From NCBI RefSeq assembly GCF_028621715.1, contig NZ_CP117466.1:2182501-2246500 (forward strand): a stretch of DNA of 64,000 bases, written 5' to 3'. This document shows, in pieces, positions 27,814-37,053 of this stretch (its first letter is position 1; each line of letters starts with the position of its first letter). The stretch comes from Paracoccus marcusii (lineage in GTDB: Bacteria > Pseudomonadota > Alphaproteobacteria > Rhodobacterales > Rhodobacteraceae). The position numbers and the translations under genes were made by a program. The notes beneath the pieces were generated by a model, which saw only the letters and a list, made by a program, of their open reading frames with translations, was not told where the DNA came from and ran no database searches.

Positions 27814-29124
27814 ATGACCATCACGTATCTTAAGCGCGGCAAGTCCGAGAACGAACGCGATCAAGATGACAGTCGTACCCGTGCAACGGTCGAGGCCGCG
27901 CTTCGGGATATCGAAAAGCGCGGCGATGCAGCTGTGCGCGCGTTCAGCATTTCTTTCGACGACTATTCACCCGACAGCTTTCGGCTGACGCAGGATCAGA
28001 TTGATGCGCTCATCGCCCAGTTGACCGATCGCGAGCTTGATGACATCCGATTTGCTCAGGCGCAGGTGCGTCGCTTTGCAGAAGCTCAGCGGGCGTCCAT
28101 GCAGGACATCGAGGTTGAAACTCTTCCTGGCGTCATTCTGGGACATCGCAACATCCCCGTGCAGTCGGTGGGCTGCTATGTCCCCGGTGGCAAATTCCCG
28201 ATGGTGGCGTCTGCGCACATGTCAGTTCTGACGGCGGCGGTGGCGGGTGTGCCACGCATCGTGGCGTGCACGCCGCCTTTTCAGGGTCAGCCCAATCCCG
28301 GCGTCGTTGCGGCCATGCACATGGCTGGCGCGCATGAGATCTATATCCTCGGCGGCATCCAGGCCGTGGGTGCGATGGCCCTTGGGACGGAAACCATCAA
28401 GCCCGTCCACATGCTTGTCGGTCCTGGCAATGCCTTCGTGGCAGAGGCCAAGCGGCAATTGTTTGGCAAGGTCGGGATCGACTTGTTTGCCGGTCCGACG
28501 GAGACCATGGTGATTGCCGATGATACGGTGGACGCAGAACTGTGCGCCACCGACCTGCTGGGGCAGGCGGAGCACGGCTATAACTCGCCTGCAGTCCTCG
28601 TGACCACGTCGCGCGCGCTGGCAGAGGCGACCCTAGCCGAGATCGATCGTTTGCTGACGATCCTTCCGACGGCAGCAACGGCATCTGTCAGCTGGCGCGA
28701 TTTCGGCGAGGTCATACTCTGCGACACCCATGACGAAATGTTGGAGGTAGCCAACGAAATTGCCAGTGAACATGTGCAGGTGATGACCGACCGGGACGAC
28801 TGGTATCTGGCCAATATGACAAGCTATGGCGCGCTGTTTCTTGGGCCGCGCACAAATGTCGCCAATGGTGACAAAGTGATCGGTACGAACCACACGCTGC
28901 CGACGCGAAAGGCCGGTCGTTACACGGGCGGGCTGTGGGTGGGCAAGTTCCTCAAGACCCACAGTTATCAACGCATCACCAGCGATACGGCAGCCGCTCA
29001 TATCGGGGCGTATTGTTCGCGACTGTCAATGCTCGAAGGGTTCGTCGGGCATGCCGAGCAGGGAAACATTAGGGTCCGTCGCTATGGCCGTATGAACGTT
29101 CCCTACGGAGGGGCCGCAGAATGA
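27814..29124 (+). CDS. Histidinol dehydrogenase-like enzyme, HpsN (sulfopropanediol dehydrogenase)-like
   Basis: A 436-residue HisD-family protein beginning [14 protein letters not shown], a start characteristic of the HpsN branch, not of biosynthetic HisD. HisD landmarks are [34 protein letters not shown], zinc ligands in GQAEHG, catalytic Glu-His in [10 protein letters not shown], Asp in [13 protein letters not shown] and the last His in VGHAEQ. HisD-family enzymes oxidise a primary alcohol to a carboxylate in two NAD steps; HpsN does so on 2,3-dihydroxypropanesulfonate, giving sulfolactate. It sits in a TRAP operon with SDRs, as hps genes do. No sulfolactate-degrading genes are in view, so another diol is possible. 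Confidence 0.83.
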   Translation: MTITYLKRGKSENERDQDDSRTRATVEAALRDIEKRGDAAVRAFSISFDDYSPDSFRLTQDQIDALIAQLTDRELDDIRFAQAQVRRFAEAQRASMQDIEVETLPGVILGHRNIPVQSVGCYVPGGKFPMVASAHMSVLTAAVAGVPRIVACTPPFQGQPNPGVVAAMHMAGAHEIYILGGIQAVGAMALGTETIKPVHMLVGPGNAFVAEAKRQLFGKVGIDLFAGPTETMVIADDTVDAELCATDLLGQAEHGYNSPAVLVTTSRALAEATLAEIDRLLTILPTAATASVSWRDFGEVILCDTHDEMLEVANEIASEHVQVMTDRDDWYLANMTSYGALFLGPRTNVANGDKVIGTNHTLPTRKAGRYTGGLWVGKFLKTHSYQRITSDTAAAHIGAYCSRLSMLEGFVGHAEQGNIRVRRYGRMNVPYGGAAE

Positions 29125-29876
29125 TGTCAGCGAATTTTGATCTGACCGGCAAGCGTGCACTGATCACTGGGGCAGGCCGCGGCATTGGACGAGGTGTCGC
29201 CGAAGCGTTGGCCTCAGCGGGGGCTCAGGTCACAATCTGTGCGCGGTCTGCTGCGGAACTTGATGATGTCGTCGCCACTATCATTGCGGCAGGCGGTCTT
29301 GCGGACGCGCTTGTCTTGGATGTGACCGATGTCCGCGCTTTCGCGACGGCAATCGAAGCAAGCGAACCTTACGACATCTTCGTCAACAACGCCGGCACAA
29401 ATCGCCCTGCCTTACTGAAAGACGTCACCGAGGAGGATTTTGATCATATAATCGGATTAAACCTGCGCGCAGCTGTCTTTACTGCTCAGGCTGTTGCTCT
29501 TGGAATGGTCCGTGCCGGAAATGGTGGATCTATAATCAACATGTCTTCGCAGATGGGACATATCGGGGCCGCCAAGCGGAGCATTTATTGCGCTTCGAAA
29601 TGGGCAATTGAAGGTTTCACGAAAGCGATGGCGATCGAGCTTGGCCCACACGCGATCCGGGTAAATACGATCTGTCCAACCTTTATCGAAACGCCGCTCA
29701 CCAAGCCATATTTCGAAGACCCTGCATTTCGTCATGAGGTTCTGGACAAAATTAAGCTGGGCCGAGTTGGGAAAGTGCAAGACATTGTTGGTGCAGCGGT
29801 ATTCTTGGCATCAGATGCCTCGTCACTGATGACTGGGTCTGCACTGATGGTGGACGGCGGGTGGACTGCGGAATAA
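29121..29876 (+). CDS. SDR dehydrogenase
   Basis: A 251-residue classical SDR with [29 protein letters not shown] and the closing [14 protein letters not shown]. It is ATGA-coupled to the HpsN-like gene and is the last gene of the TRAP operon. Base composition and codon use are a little AT-richer than in the genes before it (for example the stretch around 29440-29640), which may reflect separate acquisition. The substrate is unknown; gluconate/3-oxoacyl-type SDRs are the nearest in appearance. Confidence 0.87.
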   Translation: MMSANFDLTGKRALITGAGRGIGRGVAEALASAGAQVTICARSAAELDDVVATIIAAGGLADALVLDVTDVRAFATAIEASEPYDIFVNNAGTNRPALLKDVTEEDFDHIIGLNLRAAVFTAQAVALGMVRAGNGGSIINMSSQMGHIGAAKRSIYCASKWAIEGFTKAMAIELGPHAIRVNTICPTFIETPLTKPYFEDPAFRHEVLDKIKLGRVGKVQDIVGAAVFLASDASSLMTGSALMVDGGWTAE

Positions 29877-30101
29877 CTTCAGCGAAGCAAGCTCGTGCTT
29901 GAAAGGTGACGCACAGCGCCACGTTCGAGCTTTTGGATGAATAGAGAAGTTCGGATATTAGGCCCATCCCCTCCGCCATTTTCCTTTTCCAAGTTGTTGA
30001 TTGTCAGGCGTTTTTCGCTTTCTTTTGGCCGCGGGGTAGCGACCGGGGTAGCATCGTCTCGTCTTGGGGTGATTGGATCCGCCCCATCCCAAGATAGGTA
30101 T

Positions 30102-30797
30102 TCATGCGGGCTCGGGGAAGCCCGGGCCCGGATCATCGCTCTGACAGCCTGAGTCCACCTCCGACGCCAAGCGCGTTTTTTTCAGCCGTGATCGGATGAT
30201 GGTGTTCAGCCGGTCCATCGACAGAAGGCGCGGCACGCCATTCGGTGGAAGGAATGCCGCAACGGTTATGCCAGTATGGCGCGTTGTCAGCGCCTCCAGC
30301 CGCTCCGCGCCCCCGGGCTCCGGCGCCAGCAATGTTCTGAGGCATCGCGGGGTCAGAATGAGCACCGGGGCGGTCTGCGCCTCCCCGTCAAGGTCGGGCT
30401 CCCCGAGATCGTCCCACAACGCTGCAGCGGTCTGGCGCAAGTGCGGGTCCTCCGCGAGACAGGCGAGCCTGCGTTTCCGGAGCCTCGCGGCCATATGGGC
30501 CCGCAGCGCGGGCTGGGTCCCGGCCAGTAGTGTTCCTGGGCCACTGTGACGGGGGAGCGGCAATGCCGTGTCGTCCCGGCTGATCACCCACCGCTTCGCG
30601 CGTGCGAGTGCCCGCGCAAAGGTGCGCGCCATCGGCATCGGAGCCGTGCCACCCCGCTCCAGCAGAACGATGTCCGGGCGGATGCCGACCGCGCTGCCGT
30701 CATCGAAGCGGACCTCAACGGTCGGGTCGTCGCGTTGGAGTGCAGTGCAAGCTGTAAGGCCAAGCCCGCGACAGATACGCCGGGTGAGCAACAGCAA
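30102..30797 (-). CDS. Hypothetical protein of the mobilization module
   Basis: A 231-residue, Arg- and Leu-rich protein of unknown function, with no signal, membrane segment or familiar motif. It contains FDDGSAVGIRPDIVLLERGG and PVLILTPRCLRTLLAP. It follows the coiled-coil gene by two bases, apparently from a TTG start, and is the last gene of the leftward module. Composition is coding-like and it has no competing frame. Confidence 0.6.
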   Translation of the reverse strand: MLLLTRRICRGLGLTACTALQRDDPTVEVRFDDGSAVGIRPDIVLLERGGTAPMPMARTFARALARAKRWVISRDDTALPLPRHSGPGTLLAGTQPALRAHMAARLRKRRLACLAEDPHLRQTAAALWDDLGEPDLDGEAQTAPVLILTPRCLRTLLAPEPGGAERLEALTTRHTGITVAAFLPPNGVPRLLSMDRLNTIIRSRLKKTRLASEVDSGCQSDDPGPGFPEPA

Positions 30798-30799
30798 AG

Positions 30800-31219
30800 C
30801 TACAACGCGCGTTCGCCTTCGAACAGGTCGTCGCCGAGTGCGTTGACGGTCTGATTCAGAGAGGCCTGCCCCTCGATCAGTTCACGTTGAGCTGCCGTGA
30901 CCTCCTGAAGCTGCGCGGTCAGACCACGGACCTCCTTCCGCTGCTCGTGCTGCACTGAGATCAGGGTCGCCAGATCCTGCGCGATGGTCTGGGTCGCGAC
31001 GAGGATCTGGCGCAGGGCCTCGGCCAACTGCCGGCCCAGCTCCTCCTGGTCCTGCGGTCGGCGCAGCAGATCCAGCAGCGCGGTCAGCGGCAGCACCGTC
31101 TCGTAGGTGTCGCTCGAGACGTGCTGGATCTCCCGCTGCCGGTCCAGAAGCAGGCGCAGGGCCTGCAAGACCTCCGGCGTGATCGGGGCCCGCGAGCGAG
31201 GGTCGGTGGTGTCGGTCAT
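30800..31219 (-). CDS. Coiled-coil protein of the mobilization module
   Basis: A 139-residue protein starting MTDTTDPRSRAPITPE, followed by long heptad-rich helices (LLDRQREIQHVSSDTYE, ILVATQTIAQDLATLISVQHEQRKEVRGL...). No known domain was recognised; proteins like this accompany relaxases in small mobilization operons. The first ATG coincides with the ATGA type of junction used throughout the module. It shares about 340 bases with the extended relaxase frame but has by far the more protein-like sequence there. Confidence 0.7.
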   Translation of the reverse strand: MTDTTDPRSRAPITPEVLQALRLLLDRQREIQHVSSDTYETVLPLTALLDLLRRPQDQEELGRQLAEALRQILVATQTIAQDLATLISVQHEQRKEVRGLTAQLQEVTAAQRELIEGQASLNQTVNALGDDLFEGERAL

Positions 31220-32081
31220 TCCGGAGCCTTTCGTAGATGTCCTGCAGGTCGGCATCGGCCGCCGCCAGGGAGGCCAGCAGGTGGCGATGGTCGATGAGGC
31301 CCCGCAGGCGGCGGGACTGCTTGGCGTGATGGAGGATCGACAGCAGGCTGATCCGGTCGAGCTCGTCGCTGAGCGCGCGGCCGGGAAGCCGTGTCGGTCC
31401 CAGGCTGAAGGTGATCCGGCGGCGCTCGGCCTCGCGGACCTCCTCCACCCGCACCGGGGAGCCCGACGCCACCAGCGCCGCCTGCAGCGCGGGCAAGTCT
31501 GTCGGCTGCCAGCGGGTCAGCGCGGAGCCGATGTCGGCCGCTATCCGGCGCCGATCCGCACTGCGCAGGCGTCGGGTCGGGCAGAAGACCTCGAGGCGCG
31601 GCCCGGACGCAGGCCGATGATATCGGGGCGGGGTCAGGCCGAGATGGCGGCAGAGTCGGACATGCACCTGCTCGCAGCGGTGCTGCAGGTCGGGCAGTCG
31701 TAGCGTCCGGCCGGCGAAGGTCGCCGCCATCAGCATCATGTGCAGGTGATCGCAGGTCGTGTCGCGGTGCCGGAAGGCGAGCCAAGGGATCTGGCGCGGC
31801 GGCAGGCCCAAGTCGCCAATCGCCATCTGCGCCATCTCCACCCATGCGGGGCGGTCCGCGGTCATCCCATCGGGCAGCGAGAGGGTCACATGGAGGACGT
31901 TGTTCGCATGGCACGACGGGCGCGGCATGCGCTGCGCATGGCTCAGCGTCGGACCTTCGCCCAGCCAGGGGATCGTGCCGCCGATCGGCTCCGCCGGGCT
32001 GAGGGTGCCGGGCTTGCCGCTCTGGGTCCGGTAGCCCAGCACCTTCGATACGGAACTATGGAACGTGATGTGCGGTCTCAC
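30882..32081 (-). CDS. Plasmid/ICE relaxase (HUH-type), 3' end uncertain
   Basis: An open frame of about 399 residues whose first 285 look like a mobilization relaxase: N-terminal VRPHITFHSSVSKVLGYRT, then LHVTLSLPDG and the metal-binding HUH-like motif HRDTTCDHLHMML. Relaxases nick one strand at oriT and lead it into the recipient. The GTG at 32081 overlaps the MobC-like stop (GTGA). Beyond about residue 287 the frame turns into Gly/Pro/Ala/Arg-rich sequence lying over the coiled-coil gene. The natural stop is therefore probably the TGA that overlaps the coiled-coil ATG near 31217, reached if a one-base indel upstream is assumed. Only the N-terminal part is secure. Confidence 0.65.
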   Translation of the reverse strand: MRPHITFHSSVSKVLGYRTQSGKPGTLSPAEPIGGTIPWLGEGPTLSHAQRMPRPSCHANNVLHVTLSLPDGMTADRPAWVEMAQMAIGDLGLPPRQIPWLAFRHRDTTCDHLHMMLMAATFAGRTLRLPDLQHRCEQVHVRLCRHLGLTPPRYHRPASGPRLEVFCPTRRLRSADRRRIAADIGSALTRWQPTDLPALQAALVASGSPVRVEEVREAERRRITFSLGPTRLPGRALSDELDRISLLSILHHAKQSRRLRGLIDHRHLLASLAAADADLQDIYERLRNDRHHRPSLAGPDHAGGLAGPAPASGPAAGDPARLERHLRDGAAADRAAGSAAPTAGPGGAGPAVGRGPAPDPRRDPDHRAGSGDPDLSAARAAEGGPWSDRAASGGHGSST

Positions 32082-32386
32082 TCCCACCTCTCCCGATTTA
32101 TCTGACGCACGATCCGACGCATCAGGGCCGCTCCCTCAGCGACGAGCCGGCCGAGATCGCCGTCAGCCGCGTCCTCACCGGCGGGCGCCGCATGCGCGAT
32201 GTCGTGCAGCATGAGGCCGAGCAGACCCAGCTCCTCGGTCAGCCGGTCGGCACGACCAGCCCGACCCGCCAGCAGGCAGTCGCGCAGATAGTCCGCGCGG
32301 CTGGTGGCGCCCCACAGACGCATGTCGGACAGGACGGCTTCGGCCTCGTCGCGCGACAGCCGGACCTCGAAGCGGATGCTGCTCAC
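32078..32386 (-). CDS. MobC-like relaxosome accessory protein
   Basis: A 102-residue protein from the GTG at 32386, preceded by GGAGGAGCT. IRFEVRLSRDEAEAVL and TSRADYLRDCLL give the ribbon-helix-helix-like pattern of MobC proteins, which bind oriT and help the relaxase. The C-terminal half is helical. GTGA overlaps with the genes on both sides show translational coupling. The longer frame upstream of 32386 is antisense noise. Confidence 0.7.
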   Translation of the reverse strand: MSSIRFEVRLSRDEAEAVLSDMRLWGATSRADYLRDCLLAGRAGRADRLTEELGLLGLMLHDIAHAAPAGEDAADGDLGRLVAEGAALMRRIVRQINRERWE

Positions 32387-32640
32387 AGCTCCTCCATGAC
32401 CATCTTGCCGTTCGGGTCGAAACCATGATCCTCGTAGGCCACATGCGTCAGTTCCAAGATAAAGCGCACGACCTCGTCCTCGACCCAGCGGATCGAGCCG
32501 GGGCCGAGGCGGCGGGCCTGCGGAAAGCTGGGATCGGAGCGCAGCCAGCGATCGACCGAGGCCTCGCTCGCGGCCAGGCGGCGGCAGAGTTCCGCCTTGG
32601 TGATCAGCCGGACATCGGCTGCGGGGTGTTTCTTCTGCAT
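32383..32640 (-). CDS. AlpA/MerR-like small DNA-binding protein
   Basis: An 85-residue protein from the ATG at 32640, with GGAGAG upstream. VRLITKAELCRRLAASEASVDRWLRSDPSFP..RRLGPGSIRWVEDEV is the winged-helix layout of AlpA/excisionase-type regulators, which control integration or transfer genes of mobile elements. First gene of the coupled mobilization operon. Confidence 0.75.
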   Translation of the reverse strand: MQKKHPAADVRLITKAELCRRLAASEASVDRWLRSDPSFPQARRLGPGSIRWVEDEVVRFILELTHVAYEDHGFDPNGKMVMEEL

Positions 32641-33135
32641 CGTCTCTCCAGTTGCAGGTTGCAGGTTCAAATCCGGTTGACACTTTTCCCGGTGAGGCGC
32701 AGAGACGATGCTGTTCAGGTCATCCTCTCGCGGCTCCACCCGGAGATCGCGTGGCCAACCGTATGCCGCCGCCACCTCTCCATTCTAAGGCGCGCCCACG
32801 ACACCGCACAGCCACGCGTCAAAGATGATTGTGGATAGCGGCTGCGGACCCAGCAAATACTGGACAAAAGCGCTCGACTTGCGGCACGGCCCTTTAGGTT
32901 CTTAAACAGCCTAGAGCCTCCTGCATGCCCCGGGAGATGCCGATTGTGGTCAATTAATGCCACAGGCGGTTGCGGCACATGGCGAGAACGAGGCCGAGGA
33001 CCCGGTTCAGCCTCCGGTGCGTCGTTGCAAGGATGCGATATAGTTTTTCCCATCCCTGGCGTCGCTCGTCCCGCGCCAAGTGCTGCAGCGTGATCGGGCA
33101 CCGGAAAGAAACCGGGTATGATCGAGTGACCGGAT
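32641..33135. other. Intergenic, possible small basic protein
   Basis: A frame on the - strand from about 33079 (TTG) to 32954 could encode 41 very basic residues (WEKLYRILATTHRRLN, ending AMCRNRLWH). It is open further upstream to about 33139 but has no good start or ribosome site. The rest shows nothing. A decayed gene or an unusual oriT-proximal segment are both possible. Confidence 0.25.
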
Positions 33136-35307
33136 CTATGGCGCAGTGTCATCACGGCCTTCGGGAGTCACGTGACGGCTTTCCGCTGTCCTGATGATGG
33201 GTGCCAAGCCCACCGCCAGGTCCGCCTCCACCAGAAAGCCTCGGGTCTCCAAGTCCTGGGCCAAGCCTTCCAGCACTGGTTGATGCTGTCCGAGAACTTG
33301 GAGCGCGAGCGTGAGGGCGCGATTGAGATCACGCTGCATTTCCTGACGCACTCCGCCCGGCAGCGAAAGCAGTGTCGTGGTCGGCGCCAGCGCCCCGATG
33401 GAAAGATGACCCAAGCTGCCCAAGCCGAAGCTGACCTCGCGTTGCATCATCAGCATCGTTGCCTGATGGAGATCACTGTCATCCGTTCCCCCGGCGCCGC
33501 CGCTGGCTTCGCCGAGAAGGAGGATCTCGGCGGCGCGTCCCGCGAGATGCGCGGCGCAGCGGTGCAGCAGCATGTCCTGCGTTGGGTCCGCGTCAAACCA
33601 GCGCAGACGCGTCTCCCCGCCCTCCGGGCTGAGCCGAAGGATCTTGACATGGCCGAGGCCGAGCGCAGTCATCACGACCGCATGCCCAGCTTCGTGGATT
33701 GCCGCGCGACGGCGCATTGCCACCGGAAGAGCCAGGTGGTTCGGGACCAGCGCATTGCGCAAATCCTGAACCGACATTGGCCGCTTCTGACGCCGGGCCA
33801 CTCTGCGCGCTGCACGGACGGCGGCAGCACAATCCGCGCCGGATTGACCTACGGCCAGGTGCCCGAGGGCGGCGAGGTCAGCATCACCAACATCGCTGCG
33901 AAGATGTTGGCGCAGGATGATCGCCAGCGCCTCGGCATCAGGCAGGCGGATCTCATAGCGCTCATCGAAGCGTCCGGCGCGCAGGATCGCCGGGTCGATC
34001 TGGTCGGGATGATTGCAGGCAGCAAGGATTACGACACCTTCGCGCCCGTTGATGCCATCGAGCTGTTCCAGCAAACCTGCGATGACTTTGCTGTCATAGC
34101 TGCGATTTTGGCTGCTGTGCCCTCCGACCCGGCGACCGACCGCATCAAGCTCATCAATGAACAGGATCGATGGTGCCTGATCGGTAGCCACTGCGAAGCT
34201 CGCGCGCATCGCCTTTAGCATGTCGCCGAGATGCCCCTTCGCTTGCCATTGAGCATAACTTGCGCTCTCCAGATGGATACCGGGCTCGCGCCCAAGTGCC
34301 CGCGCCAACTCCGTTTTGCCCGAACCCGGTGGACCTGCGATCAGCATGCCGCGATGCACGGCGTCCCACGAAAGCTCGCCGGCCTGCCAGGCGCGGAGAT
34401 CCTCGACGATGCCGATGGCCGTGTCGCGCGCTTCGCCGAGACCGGCAAGATCCGCGAGGCGGATGCCGTCAGGGGCGTGCCTCTTTGCCTTGGCGTCGGC
34501 GAGTGCCCCGGCTTTCTCCTCGGCAGGCGTGTTGCGGGTTGCCGGTCGGGGGACCGTGTCTCGGAGCACCCTGGCCGCCTCCTCGACGCTGTCGCTGCGC
34601 AGCGACAGCATCAGCGGCAGCATCGGTGTTGCTGCCAAATGATCGTCGGAGGGCAGCAGCCCGCGCAGTGCCGCAGGATCGGATCCCGGCCAGCTCAGGG
34701 CCAGTAGTTCGGCCGCGATCTGGCGATCCATGCCGCGGAACGGCCACAGCGGCACGTCCGCTGCACCGATGATCTCCCCGGCAGGCATGCCGTCGGGGAG
34801 TAGCATCATGACGGGCACGTTGAGTGTCAGCGCCTCCACGAGGTCCCTTTCCATTTGGGCGCGCGACGAGCCTCCGTAGGTCTGGCCGGGCTGAATGACG
34901 GCCACCGCACCGCGACGGCGGCGTTCATGCTCGGTCCGGGCGATCTGCCAGCCCGGCGGCAGCATCAGGGGCAGCAGGCGGCGCACGCCCTTTGACCTGT
35001 CATCGGGAAGGCCAGTGATCGCGACGATGGCACCACGCTCGAGCTCGGCCTTCAGCCTCGCTTCGCTGCCGATCGTGGCGGCGAGGCAGAGGATCATCAT
35101 CTGCTGACGGCGCGACGTGTAGGAGACGTCTCCTTCTCCGCGAAGCGGCGGCAGGTCGTCTGCGGCATCGCCATGCTCCTTGAGCAGGATGGCCCGTTCG
35201 GCGTCATTGCGGGCCTCCTCGAGGCGGGCACGGGCCAGGATTTCGGCGGCGTAGGCGCGCCAATCAGGATAGGAAGGCGCAGCCTTCGGCGTATCACGGT
35301 CGGTCAT
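33136..35307 (-). CDS. Soluble FtsH-like AAA+ metalloprotease of the mobile module
   Basis: A 723-residue protein with FtsH architecture but no membrane segments. Residues 1 to about 280 are a private N-terminal region. Then comes an AAA+ domain with Walker A GPPGSGKTEL (325-334), Walker B ILFIDELDAVG, and the second region of homology NHPDQIDPAILRAGRFD with its arginine fingers. Last is an M41 peptidase with HEAGH (538-542) and a downstream Asp in GTDDSDLHQAT. True FtsH starts with two membrane helices that this protein replaces with a soluble domain. Such ATPase-proteases unfold and degrade chosen proteins; the target here is unknown. AGGAGG precedes the start. Confidence 0.85.
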   Translation of the reverse strand: MTDRDTPKAAPSYPDWRAYAAEILARARLEEARNDAERAILLKEHGDAADDLPPLRGEGDVSYTSRRQQMMILCLAATIGSEARLKAELERGAIVAITGLPDDRSKGVRRLLPLMLPPGWQIARTEHERRRRGAVAVIQPGQTYGGSSRAQMERDLVEALTLNVPVMMLLPDGMPAGEIIGAADVPLWPFRGMDRQIAAELLALSWPGSDPAALRGLLPSDDHLAATPMLPLMLSLRSDSVEEAARVLRDTVPRPATRNTPAEEKAGALADAKAKRHAPDGIRLADLAGLGEARDTAIGIVEDLRAWQAGELSWDAVHRGMLIAGPPGSGKTELARALGREPGIHLESASYAQWQAKGHLGDMLKAMRASFAVATDQAPSILFIDELDAVGRRVGGHSSQNRSYDSKVIAGLLEQLDGINGREGVVILAACNHPDQIDPAILRAGRFDERYEIRLPDAEALAIILRQHLRSDVGDADLAALGHLAVGQSGADCAAAVRAARRVARRQKRPMSVQDLRNALVPNHLALPVAMRRRAAIHEAGHAVVMTALGLGHVKILRLSPEGGETRLRWFDADPTQDMLLHRCAAHLAGRAAEILLLGEASGGAGGTDDSDLHQATMLMMQREVSFGLGSLGHLSIGALAPTTTLLSLPGGVRQEMQRDLNRALTLALQVLGQHQPVLEGLAQDLETRGFLVEADLAVGLAPIIRTAESRHVTPEGRDDTAP

Positions 35308-35319
35308 GTTGACCTCCTG

Positions 35320-36396
35320 TTATTCATTGGCAGGTGAAGGATGGCCGGCCCGGCAGCCGCGCCCGGCTTGGGGCCCGCCGGCCGGACGCTTGCGGCGCTG
35401 ACGGTTCTTGATGCGACGGGCGATCCGCCGTTCCTGACGGCGGGCCTGCCTTGCCCTGTGCCTCGCCAGAGACCTGACCCGCAGCGCGACATCGTCGAGC
35501 AGCGCCATGATCTCCGGCGCGATGCTGGCGCAGTAGAGCTCGGACTTGACCTTCACCTGGCCTGCGAACTCGGCCTGCTCGAGGACCGCCTCGGGAAAAA
35601 GGGCGCACAGGGTGCCGTGCAGGCGCTTCTCCCGGCAGATTGCGTCATGGCCGGTCGTGACGGGGATGACCCGGATCAGTTCGGCGTCCTGCTGCGGATC
35701 GGTCATCAGCTGATGGCGAAGACGGGACCACGGATCGCGCGAGAACCCGACCTTGATGGCATCCCGGCCGCTCTGGAGGCCGAAGCGCATCGCATAGATG
35801 TGGCTCGGCGCGCGTGTCCAGGTGTCGCTACAGCCCCCGCAGGTGAAGCGTCCGGTCCGCATGTTGACGATCGCGATCCGTTGCTTATGACCGCAGCCGT
35901 GCCGATAGAGCAGGTAGTCGTGGTCCCCTTCGGGATCGTCACCCATGACCTGCCACCCGCGGGCCCCGGCCTCGGCCGCGAGCCGCGCGTCGAGGCATTC
36001 CTCGCAGCGGATCCCGGTCTTGCCCGCCGCGACGCGCTCCAGAAGCGATTGCTGCCGGCAGGTCTCATGGCCGCAGGGAAGCCTGATCCAGAAGTCGTGA
36101 GAGCTGTCGGCTCCCAGAAACGCCACGCCGGCCGCGTCGCAAAGGCGCCTTCGTCGATCGTTAAGGCAATGCGGACAACGCGGGGTGGCCGTTCGCAGCA
36201 CGAAGACCTTGGAGACCGTGTGTTCGCCGCAGGCGTCGCAGCGCAGATAGAGGTGGTTCCGGTCGATCACGCGCTCGACGATCTCATAGCCCTTCTCGTC
36301 GGCCCAATCGTGCCAGTGGTCCGGGATATCGCAGTCATAGATCGGATAGTCTTCCTCTCCGATGGTGTAGATCGGCTGAAGGTTGGAAAAGGACAT
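35320..36396 (-). CDS. Zinc-ribbon protein with GIY-YIG/T5orf172-like nuclease domain
   Basis: A 358-residue protein. Several paired cysteine motifs form probable zinc ribbons: CDACGEH with CPHC, CGHE with CEEC, and CGHK with CGGC. A region HIYAMRFGLQSGRDAIKVGF, followed by SRDPWSRLRHQL, matches the T5orf172 branch of GIY-YIG nucleases (IKVG-S-DP-RL). The C-terminus is very basic (RRQERRIARRIKNRQRR), suiting DNA binding. The ATG at 36396 follows GGGAGG. It lies 12 bases before the FtsH-like gene in the same operon. Catalytic activity is not proven, since the usual later Glu is not obvious. Confidence 0.65.
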   Translation of the reverse strand: MSFSNLQPIYTIGEEDYPIYDCDIPDHWHDWADEKGYEIVERVIDRNHLYLRCDACGEHTVSKVFVLRTATPRCPHCLNDRRRRLCDAAGVAFLGADSSHDFWIRLPCGHETCRQQSLLERVAAGKTGIRCEECLDARLAAEAGARGWQVMGDDPEGDHDYLLYRHGCGHKQRIAIVNMRTGRFTCGGCSDTWTRAPSHIYAMRFGLQSGRDAIKVGFSRDPWSRLRHQLMTDPQQDAELIRVIPVTTGHDAICREKRLHGTLCALFPEAVLEQAEFAGQVKVKSELYCASIAPEIMALLDDVALRVRSLARHRARQARRQERRIARRIKNRQRRKRPAGGPQAGRGCRAGHPSPANE

Positions 36397-36549
36397 GCGT
36401 GGTCCTCCCGTTCGGGTTTGCGAATAAGAAAGGGACAGCCAAGGGTGCGGGTGACGCCGGGGAGACGAAGGCCCGGCGTCAGCCTGCACAGTCCATCGCC
36501 CATGCGGACGCGGGAGATCAGCCAAGACTGTCGGCGATGAAAGGAAGGA

Positions 36550-37053
36550 TCAGGCGGCGATGAGCTCGGGCAGCGCGTCCTGGGCCACGCCCTCGGTGCG
36601 ATAGAGCGGCAGGCGCGCCATCAGCGCGAAGCGCCGCTCTGCAGCCGCAAGCATCTTGCGCACTTCATCCGCCGCAGCGCCGTCGCCCGGCACGAGGAAG
36701 AACGGCGCAAGCTCGCTCTTCAGCGTCTCATAGCGGTCGAAGGCCGATGCGCGGTTCTCGCGCACCAGGGTCGCAAGCAGGATCGTCATGCGGCGCAGAG
36801 GCAGGTCCAGCGGCTCGGCCGGGATGGCCTCGAGCGTGTTGAGCAGCGTGTCGTGAAACTTCGGCAGCGAGCTTTCCGCCCAAGCCAGCGCATGACGGGC
36901 GCCGGGATCAGCAGCACGGGTCAGGGCCTGTTCGGCGTGGATATGCTCGCCCCAAGCATTGAGGAGGGCGATGAACTGCAGGCCATAGTAGCTCGCATGC
37001 CAGAAGGGCGCTTTCACCGCGCGGGGCGCGGTGGTAGAGGTCTTGGTAGCCAT
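36550..37053 (-). CDS. Hypothetical protein, first gene of the mobile module
   Basis: A 167-residue helical protein starting MATKTSTTAPRAVKAPFWHA. It contains YYGLQFIALLNAWGEHIHAEQAL and a Leu-rich stretch LDLPLRRMTILLATLVREN. No family was recognised. It is the gene nearest the GTTAC-rich region and is transcribed away from it. Confidence 0.6.
   Translation of the reverse strand: MATKTSTTAPRAVKAPFWHASYYGLQFIALLNAWGEHIHAEQALTRAADPGARHALAWAESSLPKFHDTLLNTLEAIPAEPLDLPLRRMTILLATLVRENRASAFDRYETLKSELAPFFLVPGDGAAADEVRKMLAAAERRFALMARLPLYRTEGVAQDALPELIAA

Noticed and set aside
32715..33155. 146-residue frame on the - strand between the AlpA-like and FtsH-like genes
   Set aside because: Low-quality composition; another frame of the same DNA (32954-33079) looks more protein-like, though also weak.
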